This document shows positions 49,752 to 58,542 of a stretch of 64,000 bases of DNA, piece by piece. Below the pieces are notes generated by a model, which saw nothing but the letters and a program-made list of their open reading frames with translations, searched no databases and had not been told where the DNA came from. Source of the DNA: an uncultured Bacteroidales bacterium (GTDB lineage: Bacteria > Bacteroidota > Bacteroidia > Bacteroidales > Bacteroidaceae); the NCBI GenBank assembly GCA_937898885.1, contig CALDKD010000117.1, forward strand, positions 1 to 64,000, given 5' to 3'. Within the stretch, counting starts at the first letter, position 1; every line of letters begins with the position of its first letter. The position numbers and the translations under genes were made by a program.

Positions 49752-52700
49752 TTACCTCGTCGGACGCGAAGGATTTGAAATAGTACAGACGAACATTTTG
49801 AATTTGTGGGAACTTGAATACCAGTCAAGAATCAGGTCTTCATTGTATGCGGAGTTAAAATATTGCCCCTGATTCTGCAATTGGAATGTCCAGTGATATT
49901 GGGAATCATCACCTTGATCGGGCCTGCTGCCATGCGCAAGAATCAGTGTGGCGGCATCATTTAAGTTGTCCGTAAGAGTAATGGAAGTGTGATATGTACC
50001 ACTTCTATCCAAATATTGATGACCTGTATTCGTGTCATTACTTATATATTTGTTGCAACTGTAACTTAACAACTTACAGGTTCTCGTATCAGTCGTAACG
50101 AGATTCTTCACCTGCCATATATACTCAGGAGCAAGAGTGTTTCCGCTAATGTTGTTCATACGAACCTGATCTCTATAGTCGTATGGACTTACGTTGTTGT
50201 CCGGACTTGCATAGAGCAGTTTGGAAGAATCGTTGTTACGTGAAATGGCAATATAGCAGCCTTCACTCAAGTTACTGATTGAACCAACTTCAGCGTTTCC
50301 TTTAGTAATAGTCAACGGTGTCCATACTACAAGTTCCATTACCTCAGAGAGCGGACAATTACTTCCATCGATTGTCAAGTCTGCAGTAACTGTCCATTCC
50401 TTGAATTCCGAAATGTTATATGAAGTGACATACTCAATGGTAAGCACATTATCTGTTATGCTTGCCGATGCATTCTGTCCGTTCACTTTAGCGTTGTTTA
50501 CACTGCTGCCCGAATTATTGATGAGCTGTGCTTTCAGCGTAGTCTTGAATGTCTGACCGACGAAAGGCTCACCCTCGGCTGTGCTTGTCCAGTTGCTCGG
50601 AGAAACGGGATCTATCTTGAATTCCGTTATCCAGAATTTGTTGCCAGTTGTGACATGGGCAGACTTCTCGTTAGGCAGGTACTCGTCGGCCCACAGCTTG
50701 ATGTAGCCGGTGCCGGTGCGGAACGGCACGAGGCTGATACTGCAATCCACGGAACTGGATGTACTTCCGGACACAGTCATCTCATAAAGCTCGTATGTGG
50801 CGGTGGTACCGTTGTATGTGTCCGTCTTGGTGCCTACATACCTCAGTTTGCGGGTATAGCCTGCTGTGGCGTCGGTTGGAGCCTCCTCAAATCCGATAAG
50901 GCCTACAAGCACCTTGCTGTCTGTCGGGATGCCATCATTCAGAGTATAGCTGAATGTGACAGGCTCGCCTGTCTTTATATTGGCTGAGCCAAAGCTCAGA
51001 TTGGTGAAGTTCTTGGCCGTATATGTGGTGTAGCTCGCGCTGTTCTGCGTGAAGTACTTGTTATTCACATAGATAACATCGCCATCGGCAAGTCCCTTGT
51101 TGGTCTTGAAATGGCAGGTGAAGTATTTGTAGCCATTAACCACCTCTGCCTCCTGATAATCGGTCCACGTGATGGTCTTGGTAAAGTAGAACGACGGCAG
51201 GTTGGGCTTGTCGTTGATATACGAAAGCCCGCTGGACAACGGCAGAGGGTCGTTGTTGGTTGTGATGCTCAGGTTACGGGCCTCAATGTCCATATCCAGC
51301 GAGAATATGGAGGATGGGAGGCCTGCCTCAAGACCTATTATCAGATCAAACTCCTGACCTGTGCCGCGTGGCACCTTGCCGGGATTGCAGGATACTGTCA
51401 TATCAAGTTTCTTGCGCAGGTGGTAGCTCACCGTACGCGATATGGTCTGCCACTTGTTGTCTGCCCAATAATGGCCGGTTATAGTAATTTCCTGATTTTT
51501 CACCACATCGGTTGGAGTCACGGAGGTGAGTGTAACGACACGATAGCCATCGGCCTCATCGACCGATGCCACCACTCCCTTTACGGCATTGGCATCTGTC
51601 TGGTCAAAGACGGCGCCGGTGGAGCCGTAGCTTGTTGTGAACGTGACGTATGGCGTGTGGTCACTCCCTGACGCGGGGGCGGTTGTGTTATTGGCAGAGG
51701 CAGGATTCGTTACATCGGGTATGAATTTGTAGCGGAGCTGAACGTTGCCATCTCCTACCAAGACCACATCGGTCTCACCCACATATATTTGAGCGACGCC
51801 GTCGGAGATATTGTCCAAGCCCTGCATATCAATGCTTGAGTCAATGTTGCCGCTTGGGGCAGATGCCAGCGCACCCTGAACCGACGAGGCGCCGGCACGA
51901 TACACATTGTTAATGCTTATGCGGTAGTTGAAGTTACGCAATATGGGGAAATACTCACCGTTATTGTCGCGCAGGTCAATCTTGTAATATGTCTCACTGC
52001 CGTCGCCGTTAAATTTACCTGCCACGATAATGTAAAGAGGGTCTTTCTTTGGTACCTCGCGCTCATAGCAGAAAGTGTGGAACTGTTCGGCGGCATCTAT
52101 CTTCAACGCGCTGAGCTCAGTACTGCTTTTACCGCTTATGCTGACCAGGTTTGTACTAACGGGCGAATAGCCTTTGTAGTTACCCTTGTCCGCAGCCATC
52201 AGTTCGGAGATATCATCATACTCTGCATAATCATTCTGAAACTGACCTGTGGTGCGGTTGTAGGGAGCTACTGAGCCTTTCTCTGGATAGTTGGTTATCC
52301 AGAAGCCCGTCATCTCAAAATTGGCAGCTTTCTCTGTCACTGTGAGCTGTGCGAAATTACGTATAAGCTTCACACTGTCAAGCGCATTGATTATACCCTG
52401 ATAAGTGGCTAACTGTGCATTGTAGGCTGTAGGATTTGTGGTCTTAAGCTCTGCCTTTGGAGCAGCGCACACGCCATTCTCCAGATAGACACGCTGCCAG
52501 TATGCGTCCTTGCGGTCAAAATCGCCGGTCTCGGCGGCATTGTATTGTGTCACGAGCGTGCCTATAACCTCAGTCTCAGAGCCGAACTTAATCTTCTCGG
52601 GAGCATTGGCTATTATATGCACTACCCTTGGCTGGTCGGTAACGGTAAGCTCTACGGAATACAGAAACAGCTTGCCATTCTTATCGGCAAGCGTGTTTGG

Positions 52701-52955
52701 CACAGCCTCGGCGTATTCGCTCAATTTGAAGCCGGCCGCATCAAACACGGCAAAGAATATGTTCTTTACATCTGGTTGCACTGCCAGTGACTTGGTCGAG
52801 GCTTCATCGCACCCTGCGAATTCGGGAGTGAAGAAGAAAGTGGCCTTCTCGCAGCCCTCTTTTCCGTCCGCATTAACAATTATCTCTCTGTCACATCCGG
52901 CCATTGACAACGCCAACACCGGCAATAACATAATGTATGCTGATAGTCTCTTCAT
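49752..52955 (-). CDS. Large DUF4906-like fimbrial adhesin lipoprotein (set D) with trefoil-like C-terminus
   Basis: About 1067 residues from the ATG at 52955. Lipobox LSMAGC, then EASTKSLAVQPDVKNIFFAV and FDAAGFKLSEYAEAV at about residues 42-75. It is a clear paralog of 39999-42716 through the N-terminal FimB/Mfa2-like part (VVHIIANAPEKIKFGSETEV, RKDAYWQRVYL, LIRNFAQLTVTEKA) and the Ig-like middle. The last about 180 residues are unrelated to the set C paralog. ISNLSEGCYIAISRNNDSSK, APEYIWQVKNL and HWTFQLQNQGQYFNSAYNED have the W/Q/Y pattern of a beta-trefoil (ricin-B-like) lectin. It is the last gene of set D. A glycan-binding tip adhesin is inferred. Confidence 0.77.
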   Translation of the reverse strand: MKRLSAYIMLLPVLALSMAGCDREIIVNADGKEGCEKATFFFTPEFAGCDEASTKSLAVQPDVKNIFFAVFDAAGFKLSEYAEAVPNTLADKNGKLFLYSVELTVTDQPRVVHIIANAPEKIKFGSETEVIGTLVTQYNAAETGDFDRKDAYWQRVYLENGVCAAPKAELKTTNPTAYNAQLATYQGIINALDSVKLIRNFAQLTVTEKAANFEMTGFWITNYPEKGSVAPYNRTTGQFQNDYAEYDDISELMAADKGNYKGYSPVSTNLVSISGKSSTELSALKIDAAEQFHTFCYEREVPKKDPLYIIVAGKFNGDGSETYYKIDLRDNNGEYFPILRNFNYRISINNVYRAGASSVQGALASAPSGNIDSSIDMQGLDNISDGVAQIYVGETDVVLVGDGNVQLRYKFIPDVTNPASANNTTAPASGSDHTPYVTFTTSYGSTGAVFDQTDANAVKGVVASVDEADGYRVVTLTSVTPTDVVKNQEITITGHYWADNKWQTISRTVSYHLRKKLDMTVSCNPGKVPRGTGQEFDLIIGLEAGLPSSIFSLDMDIEARNLSITTNNDPLPLSSGLSYINDKPNLPSFYFTKTITWTDYQEAEVVNGYKYFTCHFKTNKGLADGDVIYVNNKYFTQNSASYTTYTAKNFTNLSFGSANIKTGEPVTFSYTLNDGIPTDSKVLVGLIGFEEAPTDATAGYTRKLRYVGTKTDTYNGTTATYELYEMTVSGSTSSSVDCSISLVPFRTGTGYIKLWADEYLPNEKSAHVTTGNKFWITEFKIDPVSPSNWTSTAEGEPFVGQTFKTTLKAQLINNSGSSVNNAKVNGQNASASITDNVLTIEYVTSYNISEFKEWTVTADLTIDGSNCPLSEVMELVVWTPLTITKGNAEVGSISNLSEGCYIAISRNNDSSKLLYASPDNNVSPYDYRDQVRMNNISGNTLAPEYIWQVKNLVTTDTRTCKLLSYSCNKYISNDTNTGHQYLDRSGTYHTSITLTDNLNDAATLILAHGSRPDQGDDSQYHWTFQLQNQGQYFNSAYNEDLILDWYSSSHKFKMFVCTISNPSRPTR

Positions 52956-52959
52956 AATT

Positions 52960-55578
52960 CTACTCATTGATAGGCATATCGCCCCATACGAAATTATCCC
53001 AATCATCCTCTGGAAGCCTGCCGTTAGTGGTGCGGAAGCTGCTATTGCTGCTTACGCGCCCATCGGTGTTCTCCCAGTACCACTCGTCATACACGCAACG
53101 CACGGAATAGCCGCCGTCATTTTCTTTATTAATCTCTATCACTCCATTCCTCTCGCGAATGTCCAATCCGTTTGTGGCGCACCAATACTTTCCACCATCA
53201 TTATTACGCTGTTCTCCATTGTAGGTACCCACCTTAAAGACTACTGGAATAATGTTCTGACGTTGCAGCCTGACTACAAAATCAATCTCTGCCTCTGTGG
53301 GCAGACGCCAGCGGCCTGCAGGGTAGCCAGCCTCCTGATATGAGGCGCAACGGCGTACCATGTCATAATAACGTGTACCTGGTCCGGATGCGCTTGGACC
53401 GCACCAAGGCGATGCTATTCTGAACTTCGGGGCTATGAAATCCTTGCTCTGCTCAGTGGTAAGGGTAGCATAGCACCAGTTTTCCTGGCGGTTGCCGGAC
53501 TTGCCGCTACCGTAATACAGTGCGGGAGCAGACGCAGAGCGGGCATAATAGGACCATTCGTAGCCACTATCAGTGAAAGTATCGTCAGGCCCGTTATTGG
53601 TTCCGGCATTATTGTACCACACTTCAATATTGTTGTTGTCTTTATTACGTTTGATATAACCAAGATAGCCGTTTTCTCCGGTTTGGAATATGGTATGCTC
53701 AGTCTGGGCTGTCTCACCTGACACGACACCTTGAGGAGCCATAACTTTGTTAGGAACCGTATTTCGGGGATCCGTAATTATATACCTTGAGTCGTTTGGC
53801 ACAGTCTGCACCTCTACTACATACATAAACCTCTCACCGTCATTTGTCGTCACAGTATTATAAGAAGCGTTATTACCATCGTCATTATTTTGTGCGACGC
53901 AAGCCCAGCCGGTGTCACTATTATTATCATTATCACGACTATAGACAAAGTTACCGTTAGCATCACGCAGTACATATCGAATCTGACCGTTAACATAGAC
54001 ATCGCCTCTTGTGTGCAGTCCTGTTACGGCATTGCTTCCGCCGCCTATGTTCTTCTCTTTTGTAACGGTAATGGCAGGATACTGAGTGATGGTTATTTCC
54101 GAGCTGAAAGTGGCATCATCCTTATGCTCAAGCACTATGGTGAAAATGTACGGTGTGGCGTCAAGACCAGGGCTATTGATGTCATCGTTCAGAGCATGGC
54201 TGAACTCAAGTACTGAGCCGTTTATCTTGAAGCAGTCTTTCCAGGCGGCATCGTTAATAATGTCAATGCCCTGGTTATTTACGGAATTCGCATCGTTCGC
54301 AAGGTTCGCGTGCGAGTACTTGACGGAGGAAATCACGACCTCGTGGCTGCTTGTGAACGGTATGCTTTTCTCAGCAACGTCGTTCAGAACTATATTCTTA
54401 TTCTCCAGCACCAGATAATGGGCGTCCTTTATGTCGGCATCCACATTGTTGTCGTCTTCGTCGAAGGCATTCTTCCAGTCAAGCACCTGATAATGCTCGT
54501 ACAGATAGTGCACCGAGGGCTCTATTTTGTTCAGGCTGCCTATAACATCGAGCTTCAATGAGATGTCGTACCAGCTGTTCTTTTGCAGCGACTTGGTATT
54601 AAGGAAAAAACGGTAATAGCAATACTGCAGATGGTTGCCGCCATCGTTGGTCCAAGGAAGCTCCACCAGCAGGCTCGGCTCGTGCTTGTCGTTGAAGTCC
54701 CACTCCATTGGATACGAGTAGAACGGAAGCTCCAACTTGGCAGACACACGGTCGCCAACTGTCTCTATGGTTTTTTCATCAATGCCTATGGCAGGCACGT
54801 TGAAATAGCTGTCATCGGATATCTCGCCCGCAGCCTTCAGCGCGTCAAAGTCGCCGTCAAGGCGGGTCTTGTCCATACCGTTGTAGAACTCCACGCTAAG
54901 ACCTTCAACAACAGGTTTCCATACAACGCCGCTCTCGGTGAACGAGCCGGCAACGTCGGCGGATATTGTCAGTTTGCTGGCAAGACGCTCCACATCGGCC
55001 TTAACTTCCAGTATTGTCTGTGAGCTGCGGCTCTCGCAGGCAACCTCGCTGTCGTAAACCATTGTGAAGTTCTTCTGCTTGCCGGTGAGCACCGATGTTA
55101 CCAGCAGGCTGCGGAGCTTCTTAAGGGTGATGTTGTCGCTCTCAAGGTCGCTCACGATGGCGGCGGGAGGGTTTGCCACCACTACGGCACGACAGGTGCG
55201 CGTTCCTTCAGGGAACAGCTTGTCTATGACGGTGGAGATGCTTACAGGTATTTCCCAGGTCTTATAGTCGGTAAAGCTCAGTCCGGAATAATAGCCGTGA
55301 AGCTTTGGCGCGTCGATTCCCGCGTTGGCGGCATCGTATGTCTGATAAAGGAAATAATACACTGAGTTGATTACATTCTCGTTAAGCGAATCCACGCCAA
55401 GTTTGGTAACAGGATCGGCCTTGGTGTTGTTGAACTCCACCACGGCGTCACCTCCGGGCGAGGCTACGGTGAGAATAAGGCCTGAGGTGGGCTCCTCCAC
55501 CATAGTTGTGTCGTTGCAGGCCGCCATACAGGCAACACCCGCAGCAATAAGTATGTATCTGAATACTGAATTCCTCAT
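52960..55578 (-). CDS. Fimbrial tip lipoprotein with FISUMP-like C-terminal domain (set D)
   Basis: 872 residues. Lipobox VACMAAC. The N-terminal Mfa2/FimB-like domain has LNENVINSVYYFLYQTYDAA at about residue 65 and CRAVVVANPPAAIVSDLESD at about residue 128. Paralog of 42728-45037, longer by about 100 residues, mostly in an Asn/Asp-rich middle segment (about residues 560-690). The C-terminal FISUMP-type domain has QEAGYPAGRWRLPTEAEIDF, GGKYWCATNGLDIRE and YSVRCVYDEWYWENTDGRV. Its stop lies 4 bases before the start of the large adhesin. By family it caps or links the fimbrial tip. All set D genes have spacings under 20 bases. Confidence 0.8.
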   Translation of the reverse strand: MRNSVFRYILIAAGVACMAACNDTTMVEEPTSGLILTVASPGGDAVVEFNNTKADPVTKLGVDSLNENVINSVYYFLYQTYDAANAGIDAPKLHGYYSGLSFTDYKTWEIPVSISTVIDKLFPEGTRTCRAVVVANPPAAIVSDLESDNITLKKLRSLLVTSVLTGKQKNFTMVYDSEVACESRSSQTILEVKADVERLASKLTISADVAGSFTESGVVWKPVVEGLSVEFYNGMDKTRLDGDFDALKAAGEISDDSYFNVPAIGIDEKTIETVGDRVSAKLELPFYSYPMEWDFNDKHEPSLLVELPWTNDGGNHLQYCYYRFFLNTKSLQKNSWYDISLKLDVIGSLNKIEPSVHYLYEHYQVLDWKNAFDEDDNNVDADIKDAHYLVLENKNIVLNDVAEKSIPFTSSHEVVISSVKYSHANLANDANSVNNQGIDIINDAAWKDCFKINGSVLEFSHALNDDINSPGLDATPYIFTIVLEHKDDATFSSEITITQYPAITVTKEKNIGGGSNAVTGLHTRGDVYVNGQIRYVLRDANGNFVYSRDNDNNSDTGWACVAQNNDDGNNASYNTVTTNDGERFMYVVEVQTVPNDSRYIITDPRNTVPNKVMAPQGVVSGETAQTEHTIFQTGENGYLGYIKRNKDNNNIEVWYNNAGTNNGPDDTFTDSGYEWSYYARSASAPALYYGSGKSGNRQENWCYATLTTEQSKDFIAPKFRIASPWCGPSASGPGTRYYDMVRRCASYQEAGYPAGRWRLPTEAEIDFVVRLQRQNIIPVVFKVGTYNGEQRNNDGGKYWCATNGLDIRERNGVIEINKENDGGYSVRCVYDEWYWENTDGRVSSNSSFRTTNGRLPEDDWDNFVWGDMPINE

Positions 55579-55595
55579 AGCTTGAATGTTTATTG

Positions 55596-57134
55596 TTAAC
55601 TTGCCTGAAGTATTATTTTGTAGAAGTTTGCTCTGTTATCTGAGCCCTGAATCTTGTTGTTGACCGATATAACCTGTCCATTGGGTGTGCGCACGGCAAA
55701 CGAAAGGGTTATCTGGTAATCCTTGTCGGGATCCTCCACGGTGGGATATATTGTCACTGTGGCGGTCTTGCTTGCGCTAATCTGACCGTAGTTGTAGTCC
55801 TCACCATCGCCGAACTGGCTCTCGTCGGCATTGTCTATCTCAAAGGCATCCATATCGCCCTCCTTTGATATAAGCCAGGTGCCGGCCTCCGGAGCCTCTA
55901 TTCTGAATCGTATGGTAATAGGGTTGCCGTTCTTGAAATAGACGCATTTATTCGTCTCATCAACAACACAGGTGCTCTTATCAAAAGTGAGCATGCCGAC
56001 ATCGTTCACTACCACCTCGGCATCGTAGTCTATCGAGGGCTGGTAGTAATACCAGTCCTTGGGAGTGATTGTGAGCAACATCCTCTTCTCCGTGAACGAG
56101 AGCTCAAGCTCCTGACGGATACCTGCATCCCAGCCGCCGTTAATCGGGGCAAGAGGAATGGTTACGGTGTTTGGCGTTCCGCCGGTGTTGTATGTAACAT
56201 CAATTTTCGCATTCTTCAATTCGGCATTGGTCTGCGGCCACATCAGGAAAAATGCGGGATTATTAGTTGACTCGACGAAGGACGTTATGATATTCTCTAC
56301 CACACCCTCGGCCGGAGTGTTGGCGGAATTCTCGGCAGGCACAGTTATTGTAGTTCCATTCTTGAGCAGTTCAAGCTTATTGGTCGTTGGCCAGCTTGTG
56401 CTTGTGGCGGCAGGGGTGACTGTAGGAGTAGTGGTGCCGTTTTCCATATCATAGGCAACCGAGCCGCTCTTTATATTGGCAAGTCCGTATAGTTTGACGC
56501 TGGTAATGTTCACAGCCTCGCTGGTGTAGTTGCTGGCCTTGATGCCGAAGCAGGTGAGGAGATGCCTCATCTGCAGCCCTACGGTTGAGTAGTCGGCCTT
56601 GGCCTTCTTACGCTGCAAGAGGTCGGAATAGCAGAAATCGAATTGAGATGACTCAAGCTTAATTGCAGTCTCAGGCACCGAGATTGTCTTGATGGCATTA
56701 TCCCCTGGATCGGAATAGGTTATGCCGCCTGTGCCAAACAGATCGGTTGCAGTCAGCCCATCCTTGTCCGTTGTAAGCCACGCTATGAAATTGTGGTCGC
56801 GGGCCACGGCCTTATCATTGATTTTGTCAAACCACGAATAGCTTCTGCCCAGAGCCCAGTGAGTATTTGGACTCGCACCGTATGACACGGTCTCACCTAT
56901 ATGCACCGACAAGCCATTATTATCGTTGTTTTTGTAATCGTACAGTTGGATTACACTGCTGCCCACCAGGTCCGCCTTGTCAAGTATGGATTTAGTCTGT
57001 CCGAAACCGGCCGAGATTCTTATCTCGGGGTATGCCACTTCAATCTGCCCGTCGGGATTCTGCTCCCTGACGCACGACAAGGCAACCAGTTGCAAGGCCA
57101 GAACGGCCGAAGTAAATATAATCTGTTTTCTCAT
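55596..57134 (-). CDS. Fimbrillin-family lipoprotein, second of set D
   Basis: 512 residues. Lipobox VALSC, then FGQTKSILDKADLVGSSVIQ at about residue 45. SSQFDFCYSDLLQRKKAKAD (about residue 165), LQMRHLLTCFGIKASNYTSE and DAGIRQELELSFTEKRMLLT are the same landmarks as in the set C paralog at 45052-46590. The extra C-terminal region has YNYGQISASKTATVTIYPTV and ends NFYKIILQAS. Lies 12 bases after the first fimbrillin and 17 bases before the tip gene. Together with its paralog it is distinct from the shorter set A fimbrillins. Confidence 0.8.
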   Translation of the reverse strand: MRKQIIFTSAVLALQLVALSCVREQNPDGQIEVAYPEIRISAGFGQTKSILDKADLVGSSVIQLYDYKNNDNNGLSVHIGETVSYGASPNTHWALGRSYSWFDKINDKAVARDHNFIAWLTTDKDGLTATDLFGTGGITYSDPGDNAIKTISVPETAIKLESSQFDFCYSDLLQRKKAKADYSTVGLQMRHLLTCFGIKASNYTSEAVNITSVKLYGLANIKSGSVAYDMENGTTTPTVTPAATSTSWPTTNKLELLKNGTTITVPAENSANTPAEGVVENIITSFVESTNNPAFFLMWPQTNAELKNAKIDVTYNTGGTPNTVTIPLAPINGGWDAGIRQELELSFTEKRMLLTITPKDWYYYQPSIDYDAEVVVNDVGMLTFDKSTCVVDETNKCVYFKNGNPITIRFRIEAPEAGTWLISKEGDMDAFEIDNADESQFGDGEDYNYGQISASKTATVTIYPTVEDPDKDYQITLSFAVRTPNGQVISVNNKIQGSDNRANFYKIILQAS

Positions 57135-57146
57135 AATCCAATGTTA

Positions 57147-58283
57147 TTATATAAGGTATCTGTACTGGGAGTTTCCCCACGAATCAAGAACCAGAATCAT
57201 ATTGATATTACGGCCAATGGTGGTTGCCTGAATCTTGTACGTGTAAAAATAGCCTGGCGACCAGGTGACCTCATCCGTCAAATAAGCAGTTCTCGTGACA
57301 TCGCTGCCGGTGCCTGCACCCTCGAACACCACCTGAAGCTGAGCTCCGGACAGTTCGTGCGGAATCAGCATAAAGGCATCGTCGCAGGTATAGGTGTGAT
57401 AAGTTTGGGTACCATCAACAAATGTGCCGACTGTCCATCCTTCCGGCGGGTTATTAAAGCCATCGGTTGTGGGAAACGTGACATTGTAGTCCTGGGTGAA
57501 TGTCTTGTCAGCAGCGTCCAGGTTTTCCCATTTAAACATAGTCTTCTCTGCGATTGTGCCTTCCGCATCAAACGTACAAGTGCCTTGCTGGGGCACGTTG
57601 ATTATGGAGATGCTCTTGATTTTCAGATTGATATCGTAGGTACCGTCATCAGGACTGATGCAGAAACGCACCTCACTGAGCGGATGGTTGAAATTGATGT
57701 CTATGTACTCATCGCTCTGCGACTCGTCTATATATGTTTTCTCGGCATACGCCAGAAGAAGGTCTTGCTGGTTTGTGGCGTCATTATGCGATGCACCCGT
57801 GCCGGGAGCCGGCAGGGTATATGTGAAAGACATTGTGGTCTCGCCAAAAGCAGGAGCGTCAGTAACCTCAAGCCTACCGTTTATGTCACTTTTCTGAGGA
57901 TAGTAACACCAGAAACGAATCTTGTCGTTAGCTATCCAATAGCTTTCAGAGGTGAGAGACCAGTCACTTGCCGAATAACTGACATTGTAGCTGCCATTGC
58001 TGACGATGTAAGGACCTGCGGCTTTGCGTGTGTCGGCCTTCTCAACGCCATTCTCATCAAACTCGGCATACGCCTCGTCAACGTATGCGTCCATCACGAA
58101 ATGCCCAGCCAGCTCAAGCCTGGATGTGGTCATCTCAAGACCTTTTGTACCATTTGACTGAACTCTCACTCTTATGCGTGAGGCCCCCGATTGCTCCTCG
58201 TACTCTTTATGGCATCCAGTCAATGCAAGTGAAAGCAATGACATAAGAAAGATGCCGGTTTTTCTCATTTTCATACGTATCAT
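57147..58283 (-). CDS. Fimbrillin-family lipoprotein, first of set D
   Basis: About 378 residues if the ATG at 58283 is used; ATGs at 58274 and 58268 are also possible and all give a normal lipoprotein signal (LMSLLSLALTGC). It carries SNGTKGLEMTTSRLELAGHF at the usual basic-site position, YWIANDKIRFWCYYPQ (about residue 115), IDINFNHPLSEVRFCISPDD (about residue 192) and LKIKSISIINVPQQGTCTF, and ends NINMILVLDSWGN. Best paralog is 46602-47837. The -7 promoter element at 58356-58363 lies about 75 bases upstream. Unlike sets A and C there is no small peptide gene in front. Confidence 0.82.
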   Translation of the reverse strand: MIRMKMRKTGIFLMSLLSLALTGCHKEYEEQSGASRIRVRVQSNGTKGLEMTTSRLELAGHFVMDAYVDEAYAEFDENGVEKADTRKAAGPYIVSNGSYNVSYSASDWSLTSESYWIANDKIRFWCYYPQKSDINGRLEVTDAPAFGETTMSFTYTLPAPGTGASHNDATNQQDLLLAYAEKTYIDESQSDEYIDINFNHPLSEVRFCISPDDGTYDINLKIKSISIINVPQQGTCTFDAEGTIAEKTMFKWENLDAADKTFTQDYNVTFPTTDGFNNPPEGWTVGTFVDGTQTYHTYTCDDAFMLIPHELSGAQLQVVFEGAGTGSDVTRTAYLTDEVTWSPGYFYTYKIQATTIGRNINMILVLDSWGNSQYRYLI

Positions 58284-58355
58284 ATTTAAATGTAGATATT
58301 TGCAAGGACGGCTGCGAAACGCGTAAAAACGACACGCAAGCCACCATATAATTTG

Positions 58356-58363
58356 CAAACGTA
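58356..58363 (-). promoter_or_regulatory. Promoter -7 element TACGTTTG for fimbrial set D
   Basis: TACGTTTG on the minus strand, exact TAnnTTTG, 72 bases before the ATG at 58283. No clear TTTG at -33. The rest of the gap to 58452 is AT-rich. Confidence 0.5.
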
Positions 58364-58452
58364 GCACTTTTTCCTAAAACAGTCTCTTTTTTTCGCGAAA
58401 ATTTGCAAGAATAATAATAATTAATACAAAATGCGGTCTTCAAAGGCGAGTA

Positions 58453-58480
58453 CGGGTCACAGGGACAGGTACCTTGACCC
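58453..58480. repeat. REP-like element, copy 4
   Basis: CGGGTCACAGGGACAGGTAC followed by CTTGACCC. GGGTCA pairs with TGACCC around AGGGACAGGTACCT. It is the only copy between divergent genes rather than after a stop codon. Sequence type matches the three other elements. Confidence 0.65.
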
Positions 58481-58506
58481 AGTTCAATTCCGTTTGTCGC
58501 AGACAC

Positions 58507-58537
58507 TTTGATAAGTTGCATAAAGTAACTACCTTTG
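58507..58537 (+). promoter_or_regulatory. Promoter with consensus -33 and -7 for the thioredoxin-fold lipoprotein gene
   Basis: TTTG (58507-58510), 19-base spacer, TACCTTTG (58530-58537). Both elements match the Bacteroidota sigma-ABfr consensus exactly. The start codon is at 58543, only 5 bases after the -7 element, so the transcript would start at or next to the ATG. Confidence 0.75.
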
Positions 58538-58542
58538 CCCGT

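Noticed and set aside
52510..53343. 277-codon plus-strand frame across the start of the set D adhesin
   Set aside because: It is antisense to two lipoprotein genes with clear paralogs and has no family features.
56901..58157. 418-codon open frame on plus opposite fimbrillin genes
   Set aside because: It runs antisense to two well-supported fimbrillin genes, spans their intergenic gap, has no recognisable domain and a Cys/Val-rich composition typical of shadow frames.
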